Assembly (NCBI GenBank): GCA_046046455.1
Contig: JBJOJS010000066.1
Location: forward strand, 1-64,000
Origin: Mxb001 sp046046455
Lineage (GTDB): Bacteria; Actinomycetota; Actinomycetes; S36-B12
DNA: 64,000 nucleotides
Reading direction: 5' to 3'
Of this stretch, positions 36,438 through 45,349 are shown piece by piece (position 1 is the stretch's first letter; each line of letters starts with the position of its first letter). The translations under genes were made by a program, and so were the position numbers. The notes under the pieces are model-generated. The model did not search any database and was not told the origin of the DNA. It saw only the letters and a program-made list of their open reading frames with translations.

Positions 36438-37664
36438 TCATCGAGGGTCGGCGGTGATGCCTCGGAAGCCACGCACGCTCACGAGCGCGACCACCCCCAG
36501 TGCCGCCACGGTCACGATCGCAGCCTCGCTGCTCAGGGGGACGATGACGACGGCGAGCAGGGCCGCCGAGCCGGCCACGAGCAGGCTGCGCGCCGCTGCC
36601 ATGAAGCCCGATAGCGCCCCGCGGACGTCGTCGGGCACCAGCTGCTGGACAAGCGCACTGAGCATGCCCAGGGCGAAGGCCGAGAGGGAACTCGCCAAGA
36701 AGATGCCGATGCTGGCTAGCTCTGCGCGCTCCAGTAGTAGGCCGCTCAACGCGGCCGGCACGGCGACCACCGCAACGACGGTGTAGAGGCTGAAGCTGAT
36801 GAGAAGGGCTCGCCGTACGTCGCCGAGGGATCCCGTGTAGAGCAGCGTCAGGCGACCGACCAGGACGCCGAGAACGCCGTTGAGTAGCACCGGCAGAACC
36901 AGGACGCCGTCACCTTCCTCGACGAGGACGGAATTGGACAGTTGCGTTGGGATCGCGAACGTCAGAACGAGATCGGCGATGACGACGCGGCGAAGTGAAC
37001 CATTGGTGAGGAGTACGGACCACAGGCTCATGCTCGGATGCCCAGGGGTGAGAGACCTTGCGGGCGCAGGCAATCCGCGCGTCAGCACGAGCTGCCCGAT
37101 CCCCACGCAGGCCATGACGCCTGCGCACGCGAGGACCGTGGCCGCCGAGCTCGCGCTGTAGGAGGCGAGCAGGATGCCGATGATGCCGCCGATCCCGAGG
37201 CGCAGGACATTGACGATCTCTGCGGAACCACGTGCGCCCTGGGGCACCAAAGTCGCTTGCACCTTCAGTAGCGAGGGGATCATGACCCCTGCCGCCACCC
37301 ACTCCACCGCCACGCTCACCACAACGCGAAAGATGGAGAGCGGGCCATCAAGGAGCGCTAGGCCGGTGGCCAGATTGACGAGCGCCGTTGTGCAGATGCC
37401 GGCGAAGAGGAGCAACTGCGGACGTATCCGATCTGCCAGCATCCCGGCGACGACACCGCCGACGGCCAGCGAGACCGCCATGACGACGGCGACGGTCCCT
37501 ATGCCGCTCGCGTCTCCGAACGCCTCCGTCACATAGTCGAGGCGAGCACGCTCCTTGGCTCCGAGCGTCGCCGCCGCGGGCAGGAAGACGAGCATGAGGG
37601 CCGCGAAGCGGCGAGATGAGCGGAGTTGACCGAAGACAGTCGGTCGGGATGAGCGATTCGACAC
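36438..37664 (-). CDS. Major facilitator superfamily transporter
   Basis: A 408-aa membrane protein with about 12 helices and a central cytoplasmic loop (about 195-215). Typical MFS loop motifs are weak (GMLADRIRPQ near the second/third helix is the best match). Substrate unknown. It starts with GTG 3 nt after the stop of the GMC oxidoreductase gene, so the two are probably co-expressed. Confidence 0.78.
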   Translation of the reverse strand: MSNRSSRPTVFGQLRSSRRFAALMLVFLPAAATLGAKERARLDYVTEAFGDASGIGTVAVVMAVSLAVGGVVAGMLADRIRPQLLLFAGICTTALVNLATGLALLDGPLSIFRVVVSVAVEWVAAGVMIPSLLKVQATLVPQGARGSAEIVNVLRLGIGGIIGILLASYSASSAATVLACAGVMACVGIGQLVLTRGLPAPARSLTPGHPSMSLWSVLLTNGSLRRVVIADLVLTFAIPTQLSNSVLVEEGDGVLVLPVLLNGVLGVLVGRLTLLYTGSLGDVRRALLISFSLYTVVAVVAVPAALSGLLLERAELASIGIFLASSLSAFALGMLSALVQQLVPDDVRGALSGFMAAARSLLVAGSAALLAVVIVPLSSEAAIVTVAALGVVALVSVRGFRGITADPR

Positions 37665-37667
37665 CCG

Positions 37668-39362
37668 CTAGCGGACCTCGACAATGGGCAGGCGTAGTGC
37701 ACCCGGGGCATGCTCGGGCACGAACGGATTCTTGGGAGCCACTGCCTCGACCGCGACGTAGGCACTGCCCAGATCCGGGCGCACGTCGACTTCACCCTTG
37801 TTGGGCCACATCGCCATGGCGCGCTCCGCCTGAGCGGTGATGGTGAGCGAGGGATTGACGCCAAGGTTGGCGGTGATCGCGGAGCCGTCGACGATGTGCA
37901 GGCCCGGATAGTGGAAGACCCGGTGATACGCGTCGATGACGCCCGTCTCGTCGTCGGCACCGATGACGCAACCGCCGACGAAGTGAGCCGTCATGACGGC
38001 GTCGAAGTTATCGAAGGCATTGGATCCCGCGACACCGTCGATCTGGTCGGCAATGCGGTGGACGACCTCATCGGAGATGGGGATGTACGACGGTGCGGGA
38101 TTGGATTCGTCCTTGTTGGTCGACAGGCGCCAGCCCAGTCGACCGCGCTTGCCGGTGAGGGTGAGCGAGTTGTCGACCGGCTGCATGACGAGCGAGATGA
38201 CCGCCCGCTCGCTCCACTTGCGGACATTGACGAGGTACGCCGCGTTGCCACGCTGGCGCCAGAGCTCCTTGGTCCACGTGCGCCAGCGCGGCTCCCCCGG
38301 TCTCGGCACGGTGATGACCGACTGAAGCAGGCCCATGGAGTTGGATCCCTTGCCGTAGCGGCAGGGCTCGACGTGCGTGCCGACGTCGTCTGGGAAGAAG
38401 CTCGAGGTGATCGCCACGCCCCGGGTGTAGTCCGCCTGCGGTGACCTCGCCACAGCCCCGAGGATGGACTCGGAGTTGGTGCGGGACAGCCTCCCCAGCA
38501 TGCGCGAGAGCCGCGGCAGCTTGCCCTCATCCTTCATGCGGTGGAGCAGCCTTTGGGTGTTGTAGGTGCCCGCGGCCATGACGACCTGCTCCGCGGTGAA
38601 GGTTCGCGTGCGTCGCGAGAGGCTGCCGGTGCGCTTGGTGGTGATCGTGTAGCCGCCGCCCTGCCGAGGCTCGATCGACGTGACGGTCGTGAGCGGGTGG
38701 ACGACGGCTCCTGCTGATTCGGCGAGGCCGAGGTAATTCTTGGGGAGGGTGTTCTTGGCGTTGTGGCGGCACCCGGTCATGCACTCGCCGCACTCGGTGC
38801 ATCCGGTGCGCTCCGGCCCGACGCCGCCGAAGAAGGGATCGGGCTTCGTCACGCCCGCCCCATCACCGAAGTAGACGCCGACCGGAGTCATCTGGAAGGT
38901 GTGACCCACCCCCATCTCATCGGCGACTGCCTTCATCACCACATCGCTCGGGGTCATCGTGGGGTTGGTCACCACGCCGAGCATGCGCGATGCCTGGTCG
39001 TAGTAAGGCGCGAGTTCGCTGGCCCAGTCGGTGATGTGAGCCCACTGCCTGTCCTCGAAGAAGCGCTTCGGAGGGACGTAGAGCGTGTTGGCGTAGACGA
39101 GCGACCCACCCCCGACGCCGGCACCGGCGAGGACCACGACGTCCTTGAGGACGTGGATGCGTTGGATGCCGGTGCAGCCCAGAGCGGGCGCCCAGAGGAA
39201 TCGGCGCAGGCGCCACGAGGTCTTGGGGAAGTCGGCATCGGTGAAGCGGCGCCCCGCCTCGAGCACGCCGACGCGATAGCCCTTCTCGGTGAGCCGCAGG
39301 GCAGCGACCGAGCCGCCGAATCCTGAACCCACGACGAGGACGTCGTAATCGAAGCCGGCCAC
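37668..39362 (-). CDS. GMC-family FAD oxidoreductase, cholesterol-oxidase (ChoD)-like, with a CxxCxxCxxxC motif
   Basis: A 564-aa flavoprotein. The dinucleotide motif VVGSGFGGS is at 10-18, GAGVGGGSLVYAN at 80-92, and the C-terminal GMC block HIVDGSAITANLGVNPSLTITAQAERAM is intact. Cys188, 191, 194 and 198 form a ferredoxin-like CTECGECMTGC, unusual for textbook GMC oxidases. Its position ahead of guaB3/guaB matches mycobacterial choD; whether it acts on sterols is not shown. GTG start with GGGAGG 6 nt upstream; the longer open frame before it is antisense. Confidence 0.85.
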   Translation of the reverse strand: MAGFDYDVLVVGSGFGGSVAALRLTEKGYRVGVLEAGRRFTDADFPKTSWRLRRFLWAPALGCTGIQRIHVLKDVVVLAGAGVGGGSLVYANTLYVPPKRFFEDRQWAHITDWASELAPYYDQASRMLGVVTNPTMTPSDVVMKAVADEMGVGHTFQMTPVGVYFGDGAGVTKPDPFFGGVGPERTGCTECGECMTGCRHNAKNTLPKNYLGLAESAGAVVHPLTTVTSIEPRQGGGYTITTKRTGSLSRRTRTFTAEQVVMAAGTYNTQRLLHRMKDEGKLPRLSRMLGRLSRTNSESILGAVARSPQADYTRGVAITSSFFPDDVGTHVEPCRYGKGSNSMGLLQSVITVPRPGEPRWRTWTKELWRQRGNAAYLVNVRKWSERAVISLVMQPVDNSLTLTGKRGRLGWRLSTNKDESNPAPSYIPISDEVVHRIADQIDGVAGSNAFDNFDAVMTAHFVGGCVIGADDETGVIDAYHRVFHYPGLHIVDGSAITANLGVNPSLTITAQAERAMAMWPNKGEVDVRPDLGSAYVAVEAVAPKNPFVPEHAPGALRLPIVEVR

Positions 39363-39391
39363 TATCCGCCTCCCTGTCGTGCGCCTCGAGC

Positions 39392-40939
39392 CTAGAGCCG
39401 CATGCGCCCCATCGTGCCTACCGCTGTAGCGAGGAACTGACCCCATCGTTGCGCGTCGAGGCCGAGTTGGGGGCCGAAGCCCAGAAGTCGCTGTGTCGCG
39501 ATCGCCTGGGGCTCCGTGTAGTTGAGGATGCCGCCCTCTCCATGCCGATGCCCCAGCCCGGAGTCGCCCACACCGCCCATGGCCGCAGCGGTGGAGCCCC
39601 ACGATGCCGCGTAGCCCTCGTTGACATTGACCGAGCCGGTGCGCAGCCGCCGGGCCAGTCGCCTACCCGCGCGCAGGTCGCGCGTGAGAATGGAGGCATT
39701 GAGGCCGTACCGGGTGTCGTTGGCCCTCTGCACCGCCTCTTCATCGTCGTGGACGGGGTAGACGGCCGCGACCGGGCCGAAGGTCTCCTCCCGGCACAGC
39801 GTCATGGACTCGGTCACATCGGCGAGCACCGTCGGCTCGAAGGCCAGAGGGCCGATGTCGGGTCGGGCGCGCCCGCCCGCGAGGACCGTGGCACCGTGCG
39901 CGACGGCCTCGTCGACATGCGCCCTCACACGATCGAGGTGCGCGGCAGACACGAGGCAGCCGATGTCACCCTCCCATCCGGGCCCGACGGCGATGCGCAT
40001 GGAGAGCACACGCGGGATGAAGTGCGCGAGGAAGGAGTCATAGACGTCGACGTGGACGTAGATGCGCTCCATGGAGATGCACAGCTGACCGGCGTTGGCG
40101 AAGCAGGCCCGCACGGCAGTCTCGGCGGCCTTGGCCGGATCGACGTCGGCACGCACGATCATGGCGTTCTTGCCACCGAGCTCGAGGGTGCACTCGATGA
40201 GCCGCTTCGCGCATCGCTCGGCCACCACACGACCGGTCGCCGTCGAGCCCGTGAACATGACGTGATCGACCGTGTCGATCACCATCGGCCCCGCGACGGG
40301 ACCCTCGCCCGGGACGATCGCCATGAGGCCATCGGGCAGCCCGGCGAGGAGCATCTGCTCGAGCACCCACGCCGCGACCAGCGTCGTCTGGGGATCCGGC
40401 TTGAGGAGGACACCGTTGCCGGCCAGTAGCGCGGGCACGGCATCACTGGCCGCGAGAGTGAGCGGGTAGTTCCAGGGAGCGATGATCCCCACGAGCCCGA
40501 CGGGCTTGCGCAACTCCTCGACCCCGACGAGCAGCGGCAGCGCACCGCGCACGCGTCGAGAGCGCAGCAACTTCGCAGCGGTGCGGGTGTAGTACTGCGT
40601 GACGACAGCGACGTCGAGCACTTCCTCGAGGGCATCCGCGCGCGCCTTGCCCACCTCCCACTGGAGGAGGTCGAGGGCTTCATCGCGCTTGGCGATCACT
40701 AGGTCATGGAAACGGCGCATGATGCGCACCCGCTCGCGCACGGGCCGATCGGCCCACTCACGCTGGACGGAGCGGGCACGCGCCGCAGCGCTCTGCACGT
40801 CGTACTCGGTGGCGAGCGGCAGTCGATAGAGCAATGCGCCGGTGAAGGGGGCATAGACATCGCGCGTGTCGGCATCCGGTGCGACGGCGAGGCGGGAGAT
40901 CAGGGAGGCGGATGTGGGCGGTGCCGAGACGATGGCCAT
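39392..40939 (-). CDS. gabD2: Succinate-semialdehyde dehydrogenase (GabD2-like)
   Basis: NAD(P)-dependent aldehyde dehydrogenase (515 aa). Glu253 in TLELGGKN and nucleophile Cys287 in ANAGQLCISMERIYVH are present, as is APWNYPL for cofactor binding. It resembles actinobacterial GabD2, which makes succinate from succinic semialdehyde; another aldehyde is possible. The ATG has TAGTCT exactly 6 nt upstream, and that TAG is the glpD stop codon. The GMC gene follows after a 29-nt gap. Confidence 0.85.
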   Translation of the reverse strand: MAIVSAPPTSASLISRLAVAPDADTRDVYAPFTGALLYRLPLATEYDVQSAAARARSVQREWADRPVRERVRIMRRFHDLVIAKRDEALDLLQWEVGKARADALEEVLDVAVVTQYYTRTAAKLLRSRRVRGALPLLVGVEELRKPVGLVGIIAPWNYPLTLAASDAVPALLAGNGVLLKPDPQTTLVAAWVLEQMLLAGLPDGLMAIVPGEGPVAGPMVIDTVDHVMFTGSTATGRVVAERCAKRLIECTLELGGKNAMIVRADVDPAKAAETAVRACFANAGQLCISMERIYVHVDVYDSFLAHFIPRVLSMRIAVGPGWEGDIGCLVSAAHLDRVRAHVDEAVAHGATVLAGGRARPDIGPLAFEPTVLADVTESMTLCREETFGPVAAVYPVHDDEEAVQRANDTRYGLNASILTRDLRAGRRLARRLRTGSVNVNEGYAASWGSTAAAMGGVGDSGLGHRHGEGGILNYTEPQAIATQRLLGFGPQLGLDAQRWGQFLATAVGTMGRMRL

Positions 40940-40945
40940 GCCGCC

Positions 40946-40951
40946 AGACTA
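40946..40951 (-). promoter_or_regulatory. Leaderless-type -10 box of gabD2, overlapping the glpD stop
   Basis: Minus-strand TAGTCT; its TAG is the glpD stop. Six bases, then ATG at 40939. Confidence 0.6.
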
Positions 40952-42601
40952 CGCGCGTACGAGGGGGTGCCGGTCGGTGTACGCCGAGATCTCCGAGGCC
41001 ACCCGGTCCTCGTCCCAACCCAGGAGCGGAGCGATGAGCGGCGCCACCGCGGACGCGGCAGCGCGCCCATGATCGGGGGACTCGGGGGTGACACGCAGTC
41101 TGCGCACGAGGACGTCCTCGAGGTCCAGGGCCCCCTGGTGGGTAACGGCGACGATGGCCTCGGCCGCGAGGTGCCTGCCCTGGGGAGGGAGCGGTGCGCG
41201 CAGGCTCGGGTCGTCAGCGATGACGTCGAAGACTTCGCTCACACGTGATCCGTGTCGCCGAAGTAGCCGCTCCACGGTCTCGATGGGCATGTCCCAGCGC
41301 TCGGCAAGGCGGGCACGATCGGCCCACAGGTCGTGGAATCCCAGCGCGCCCACCAGGGGGATACCCGCGGTCGGGGACTCGGGGATGGCGTCGTCATCGA
41401 GATCCTCCACCGCGGCATCCACGGCATCCGCGGCCATGACGCGGTAGGTCGTGTACTTGCCTCCGGCGATGGCCACCAAGCCGGGGACGGGGCGGAAGAC
41501 CATGTGCTCACGCGAGACTTGAGTCGTCGCTTCTGCGGACTCCTCGGCGACGAGCGGTCGGTAGCCGGCGTAGGTGCCGATGACATCCTCGCGGCGCAGC
41601 GGCCGTGCCAGCCAGCGATTGGCTTGCCCGAGCAAGTAGGAGACCTCGTCCTCCGTCACCTCGGGGTCGGCCAGGCTCTCGTCGGGTTGGCGGGCGGTGT
41701 CGGTCGTGCCCACGATCCAATCTCCCCCCCAGGGGAGGAGGAACAGCACGCTCGCGGGGGTGCGCGCGATGATGGCGGTCGTCGACCTGATCGCGTCTCC
41801 CCGCACCACCAGGTGGACCCCCTTGCTCTGCTGGACGCGCTCCGGTGCTTCGGCGTCGACCATGTGCAGGATGTCATCGGTCCAGATGCCTGCAGCGGCG
41901 ATGACGACCCGTGCATGGATGTCGAATCGCGCACCCGTGAATTCGTCCTCGACGCGGACGCCGACAACTCGGTCGCCGTCTCGGAGCAGGTCCTCGACAC
42001 GCGTGCGCGTGAGGATGTGCGCGCCGTACGAGGCGGCCGTGCGGGCGACGGCCACGGTGTGGCGTGCATCGTCGATCTGGGCGTCGTGGAATCGGACCGC
42101 CCCGGCCATCTCCCCCGCATCGAGGTCCGGCGCGAGTTCCTTGGCCTCATCGACGTTGAGGCTCTTGGGGCGCGGCATCGTGCCCCCGTAACTCCCGACG
42201 CGACTCAGCGCGTCGTACAGGCGCACGCCCGAGGCGACGTACGGGCGCTCCCAGCGCCTCCCCACGGGGAAGAGGAAGGGGATGGGGCGCACCAGATGCG
42301 GGGCGAGGCGATCGAGGAGCAGCCCGCGCTCGGTGAGCGCCTCATGGACCAGGGAGAACTCGCGCTGCTCGAGATAGCGCAGGCCGCCGTGGGCGAGGCG
42401 TGATGACCGGGAGGATGTGCCGGCAGCGAGGTCCTGTTGCTCGACTAGGGCGACGCTGAGTCCACGCGACGCGGCGTCGAGCGCAGCACCACAGCCCACC
42501 ACGCCACCGCCGATGATGACGACGTCGACCGCGTGGTCGCGGAGGTAGGCGATCGACCGGGCACGCGATGCAGTACCGAGGCGATCATCGACGTCGCTCA
42601 C
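40949..42601 (-). CDS. glpD: Glycerol-3-phosphate dehydrogenase (FAD, aerobic)
   Basis: Membrane-associated oxidation of sn-glycerol-3-phosphate to DHAP (550 aa). FAD motif IIGGGVVGCGAALDAASRG near 30-48, the family block SSRSSRLAHGGLRYLE, GKYTTYR in the catalytic half, and a C-terminal DAO_C domain. The frame is open 24 codons upstream, but the GTG at 42601 gives the usual length; GACAAT lies exactly 6 nt before it (A and T at the key places, G for the first T). No glpF or glpK is adjacent. Confidence 0.92.
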   Translation of the reverse strand: MSDVDDRLGTASRARSIAYLRDHAVDVVIIGGGVVGCGAALDAASRGLSVALVEQQDLAAGTSSRSSRLAHGGLRYLEQREFSLVHEALTERGLLLDRLAPHLVRPIPFLFPVGRRWERPYVASGVRLYDALSRVGSYGGTMPRPKSLNVDEAKELAPDLDAGEMAGAVRFHDAQIDDARHTVAVARTAASYGAHILTRTRVEDLLRDGDRVVGVRVEDEFTGARFDIHARVVIAAAGIWTDDILHMVDAEAPERVQQSKGVHLVVRGDAIRSTTAIIARTPASVLFLLPWGGDWIVGTTDTARQPDESLADPEVTEDEVSYLLGQANRWLARPLRREDVIGTYAGYRPLVAEESAEATTQVSREHMVFRPVPGLVAIAGGKYTTYRVMAADAVDAAVEDLDDDAIPESPTAGIPLVGALGFHDLWADRARLAERWDMPIETVERLLRRHGSRVSEVFDVIADDPSLRAPLPPQGRHLAAEAIVAVTHQGALDLEDVLVRRLRVTPESPDHGRAAASAVAPLIAPLLGWDEDRVASEISAYTDRHPLVRA

Positions 42602-42638
42602 GGCACCATTGTCCTCCCCCGCTGCCGCGATGCGCGCC

Positions 42639-42696
42639 CGAGTGTGCACTTGTGGACCGATTCCGGGTCTCATACCCGCTCACAACTGCACACTCG
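42639..42696. repeat. Intergenic 16-bp inverted repeat with nested hairpin
   Basis: Arms 42639-42654 and 42681-42696 pair at 15 of 16 positions around a 26-nt loop, which itself holds CGGGT/ACCCG (42664-42668, 42674-42678). It lies in the 113-bp gap between glpD and guaB3. It could be a guaB3 terminator or a REP-like element. Confidence 0.7.
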
Positions 42697-42714
42697 AGGC
42701 CAGATGAGCCTCGG

Positions 42715-43830
42715 TCACTCTGGGTCGAGGACCACATCGATGCGCTGGAATTCCTTCAGGTCGCTGTAGCCCGTCGTAGCCATCGCCTTGCGGAGGGCAC
42801 CGATGATGTTGGCCGACCCATCGGCGTGCGTCGACGGCCCGCGCAGGATCTGTTCCAGCGTGCCCACGACACCCAACTCCTTGCGCTCCCCGCGCGGCAG
42901 ATGAGCGTGCCAGGCCTCCGCCCCCCAGTGCACGCCCCGGCCCGGGGCGTCGCTGGCCCGCGCCAGGAGGGAGCCGACCATGGCCGCATCCGCACCGCAG
43001 GCGATGGCCTTGACGAGCGCGCCGGATGACCCCACCGATCCGTCCGCGATGACGTGCACATAGCGTCCACCGGACTCGTCGAGATAGTCGCGACGCGCGG
43101 CAGCCACGTCGGCGATGGCGCTCGCCATGGGCACGCGAATGCCCAGGACATCCGACGTCGTGTGAGCAGCACCGCCACCGAAGCCGACGAGCACTCCCGC
43201 CGCTCCCGTGCGCATGAGGTGCAGCGCGGCCTGATAGGTCGCGCACCCGCCGACGATGACGGGCACCTCGAGGTCGTAGATGAAGGTCTTGAGGTTGAGG
43301 GGCGCGTGGCTGCTCGACACGTGCTCGGCCGACACCGTCGTGCCGCGGATGACGAGCAGGTCGATACCGGCCGCGACGGCCACCGGGGCCAGCCGTCCCG
43401 CGGCCTGCGGCGAAACGCCGGCCGCGACCGTCACCCCGGCATCGCGGATCTGGCGCACGCGCTCAGCGATGAGACCTTCGTCGACGGATGCCTCCCCGTA
43501 GATCCGCTGGAGGGTCGCGGTGGCGTCGTGTGCGGGCGCCTGGCGGATCTGCTCGAGCAGGGGGGAAGGATCGGCGTATCGGGTCCACAGTCCCTCGAGG
43601 TTGAGGACCGCGGGGACACCGAGTCGACCCAGGGTGATGGCGCTCTCCGGCGACACGACGGAGTCCATGGGCGCCGCCATGACCGGCGCTTCGAAGCGAT
43701 AGGCGTCGATCTGCCATGCGGTCGACACCTCATCGGCATCACGGGTACGCCGGCTCGGCGCGATGGCGACCTCGTCCAGGGAGTAGGCCACCCGGCCGCG
43801 CTTGCCGCGACCGATCTCGATCTCTGCCAC
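42715..43830 (-). CDS. guaB3: GuaB3-family IMP dehydrogenase-related protein
   Basis: A 371-aa TIM-barrel protein starting MAEIEIGRGKRGRVAYSLDEV. It lacks CBS domains and the catalytic Cys loop of IMPDH; the equivalent region reads VIRGTTVSAEHVSSSHAPLNL, as in other actinobacterial GuaB3 proteins. Its exact reaction is unsettled (reported links to GMP reductase-like activity in some bacteria are from memory). GTG start, AGGA 6 nt upstream, 7 nt after the guaB stop, so it shares the guaB mRNA. Confidence 0.92.
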   Translation of the reverse strand: MAEIEIGRGKRGRVAYSLDEVAIAPSRRTRDADEVSTAWQIDAYRFEAPVMAAPMDSVVSPESAITLGRLGVPAVLNLEGLWTRYADPSPLLEQIRQAPAHDATATLQRIYGEASVDEGLIAERVRQIRDAGVTVAAGVSPQAAGRLAPVAVAAGIDLLVIRGTTVSAEHVSSSHAPLNLKTFIYDLEVPVIVGGCATYQAALHLMRTGAAGVLVGFGGGAAHTTSDVLGIRVPMASAIADVAAARRDYLDESGGRYVHVIADGSVGSSGALVKAIACGADAAMVGSLLARASDAPGRGVHWGAEAWHAHLPRGERKELGVVGTLEQILRGPSTHADGSANIIGALRKAMATTGYSDLKEFQRIDVVLDPE

Positions 43831-43837
43831 GGCTGTC

Positions 43838-45337
43838 CTAACGCGAGTGGTAGTTGGGTGCCTCGACGGTCATGACGACGTCGTGCGGATGGCTCTCCTT
43901 GAGACCCGCGGCAGTGATCCGGACGAAGCGGCCCTTGGCGTGGAGCTCAGGGATCGTGGAGGCGCCTGAGTAGCCCATCGAGGCACGCAGACCTCCGATG
44001 AGTTGATGCGCGACCACGGAGAGCGGCCCGCGGTAGGGGACCATGCCCTCGATCCCCTCGGGCACGAGCTTGTCGTCGCTGAGGACGTCGTCCTGGAAGT
44101 AGCGATCCTTGGAGTAGGAGCGGGCCTCGCCCCGTGACTGCATGGCACCGAGGGATCCCATCCCGCGGTACGCCTTGAACTGCTTGCCGTTGACGAAGAC
44201 GACATCACCGGGCGCCTCTTCGCAGCCGGCGAGCAGGCTGCCGACCATGACCGTGTCGGCTCCGGCAACCAGGGCCTTGGCAATGTCGCCCGAGAACTGC
44301 ACGCCGCCGTCGCCGATGATGGGAACGCCGGCCGGACGGGCAGCCAGACTCGCCTCGTAGATCGCGGAGATCTGCGGCACACCGACACCCGCGACGACGC
44401 GCGTGGTGCAGATGGAGCCCGGCCCGACACCGACCTTGATGCCGTCGGCCCCCGCCTCGACGAGAGCCAGGGCACCCTCGCGGGTCGCGACGTTGCCACC
44501 GACGATGTCGATCGACGTCGTGCGCTTGAGCAGGGCAACCATCTCGACGACCGCGCGGGAATGCCCATGCGCGGTGTCGACGATGAGCAGGTCGACACCC
44601 GCGTCGATGAGGTCATGGGCGCGCTTCTCGGCATCCGGTCCGACACCCACGGCAGCCCCGACGATGAGTCGTCCGTCGGCATCCTTGGTGGCCAGGGGGT
44701 ACTTGTCGGACTTGACGAAGTCCTTGACGGTGAAGAGTCCGCCGAGACGGCCATCGGCGTGGACCAGGGGCAACTTCTCGACCTTGTGCTTGGCGAGGAT
44801 GCGCAGGGCCTCCTCCGGATCGACGCCGACCGGCGCCGTGATGAGGGGCATGGGAGTCATGACCTCGCGCACACGGCGACCCATGTCGTCCTCGAAGCGC
44901 ATGTCGCGATTGGTGATGATGCCGAGGAGCACCTGACCGTCGTCCACGACCGGTACGCCGCTCACGCGGTAACGCCCGCACAGCGCATCGACCTCGGCCA
45001 GGGTGTCGTCGGGTCCGCACGTGACCGGATTGCTCACCATCCCCGCCTCGGAGCGCTTCACCATGTCGACCTGTGTCGCCTGGTCCTCGATCGAGAGATT
45101 GCGGTGCAGGATGCCCACACCGCCCTGACGAGCCATTGCGATGGCCATGCGCGCCTCGGTGACGGTGTCCATGGCGCTCGAGAGCAGGGGCACCTTGACG
45201 TTGATGTTGCGCGTCAGGCGACTGGTGGTGTCCACCTCGCTGGGCACGACATCGGACTCCGCGGGGAGCAGAAGCACGTCGTCGAAGGTCAGCCCGAGGT
45301 AGGCGAAGGGCTCGGGCAGGGCGGGTCCGTCCGACAT
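43838..45337 (-). CDS. guaB: Inosine-5'-monophosphate dehydrogenase
   Basis: NAD-dependent oxidation of IMP to XMP, rate-limiting for GMP (499 aa). Two CBS domains (about 95-215) are inserted in the barrel; the catalytic loop GPGSICTTRVVAGVG carries the nucleophilic Cys, and GIEGMVPYRGPL is the flap. The ATG is preceded by TAGCCT with a 6-nt spacer GACGCC. The guaB-guaB3 pair followed by a ChoD-like gene matches mycobacterial order. Confidence 0.97.
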   Translation of the reverse strand: MSDGPALPEPFAYLGLTFDDVLLLPAESDVVPSEVDTTSRLTRNINVKVPLLSSAMDTVTEARMAIAMARQGGVGILHRNLSIEDQATQVDMVKRSEAGMVSNPVTCGPDDTLAEVDALCGRYRVSGVPVVDDGQVLLGIITNRDMRFEDDMGRRVREVMTPMPLITAPVGVDPEEALRILAKHKVEKLPLVHADGRLGGLFTVKDFVKSDKYPLATKDADGRLIVGAAVGVGPDAEKRAHDLIDAGVDLLIVDTAHGHSRAVVEMVALLKRTTSIDIVGGNVATREGALALVEAGADGIKVGVGPGSICTTRVVAGVGVPQISAIYEASLAARPAGVPIIGDGGVQFSGDIAKALVAGADTVMVGSLLAGCEEAPGDVVFVNGKQFKAYRGMGSLGAMQSRGEARSYSKDRYFQDDVLSDDKLVPEGIEGMVPYRGPLSVVAHQLIGGLRASMGYSGASTIPELHAKGRFVRITAAGLKESHPHDVVMTVEAPNYHSR

Positions 45338-45343
45338 GGCGTC

Positions 45344-45349
45344 AGGCTA
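45344..45349 (-). promoter_or_regulatory. Leaderless-type -10 box of guaB
   Basis: Minus-strand TAGCCT, spacer GACGCC, then ATG at 45337. Box plus spacer differ by one base from those of the mutase gene at 2127. Confidence 0.7.
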
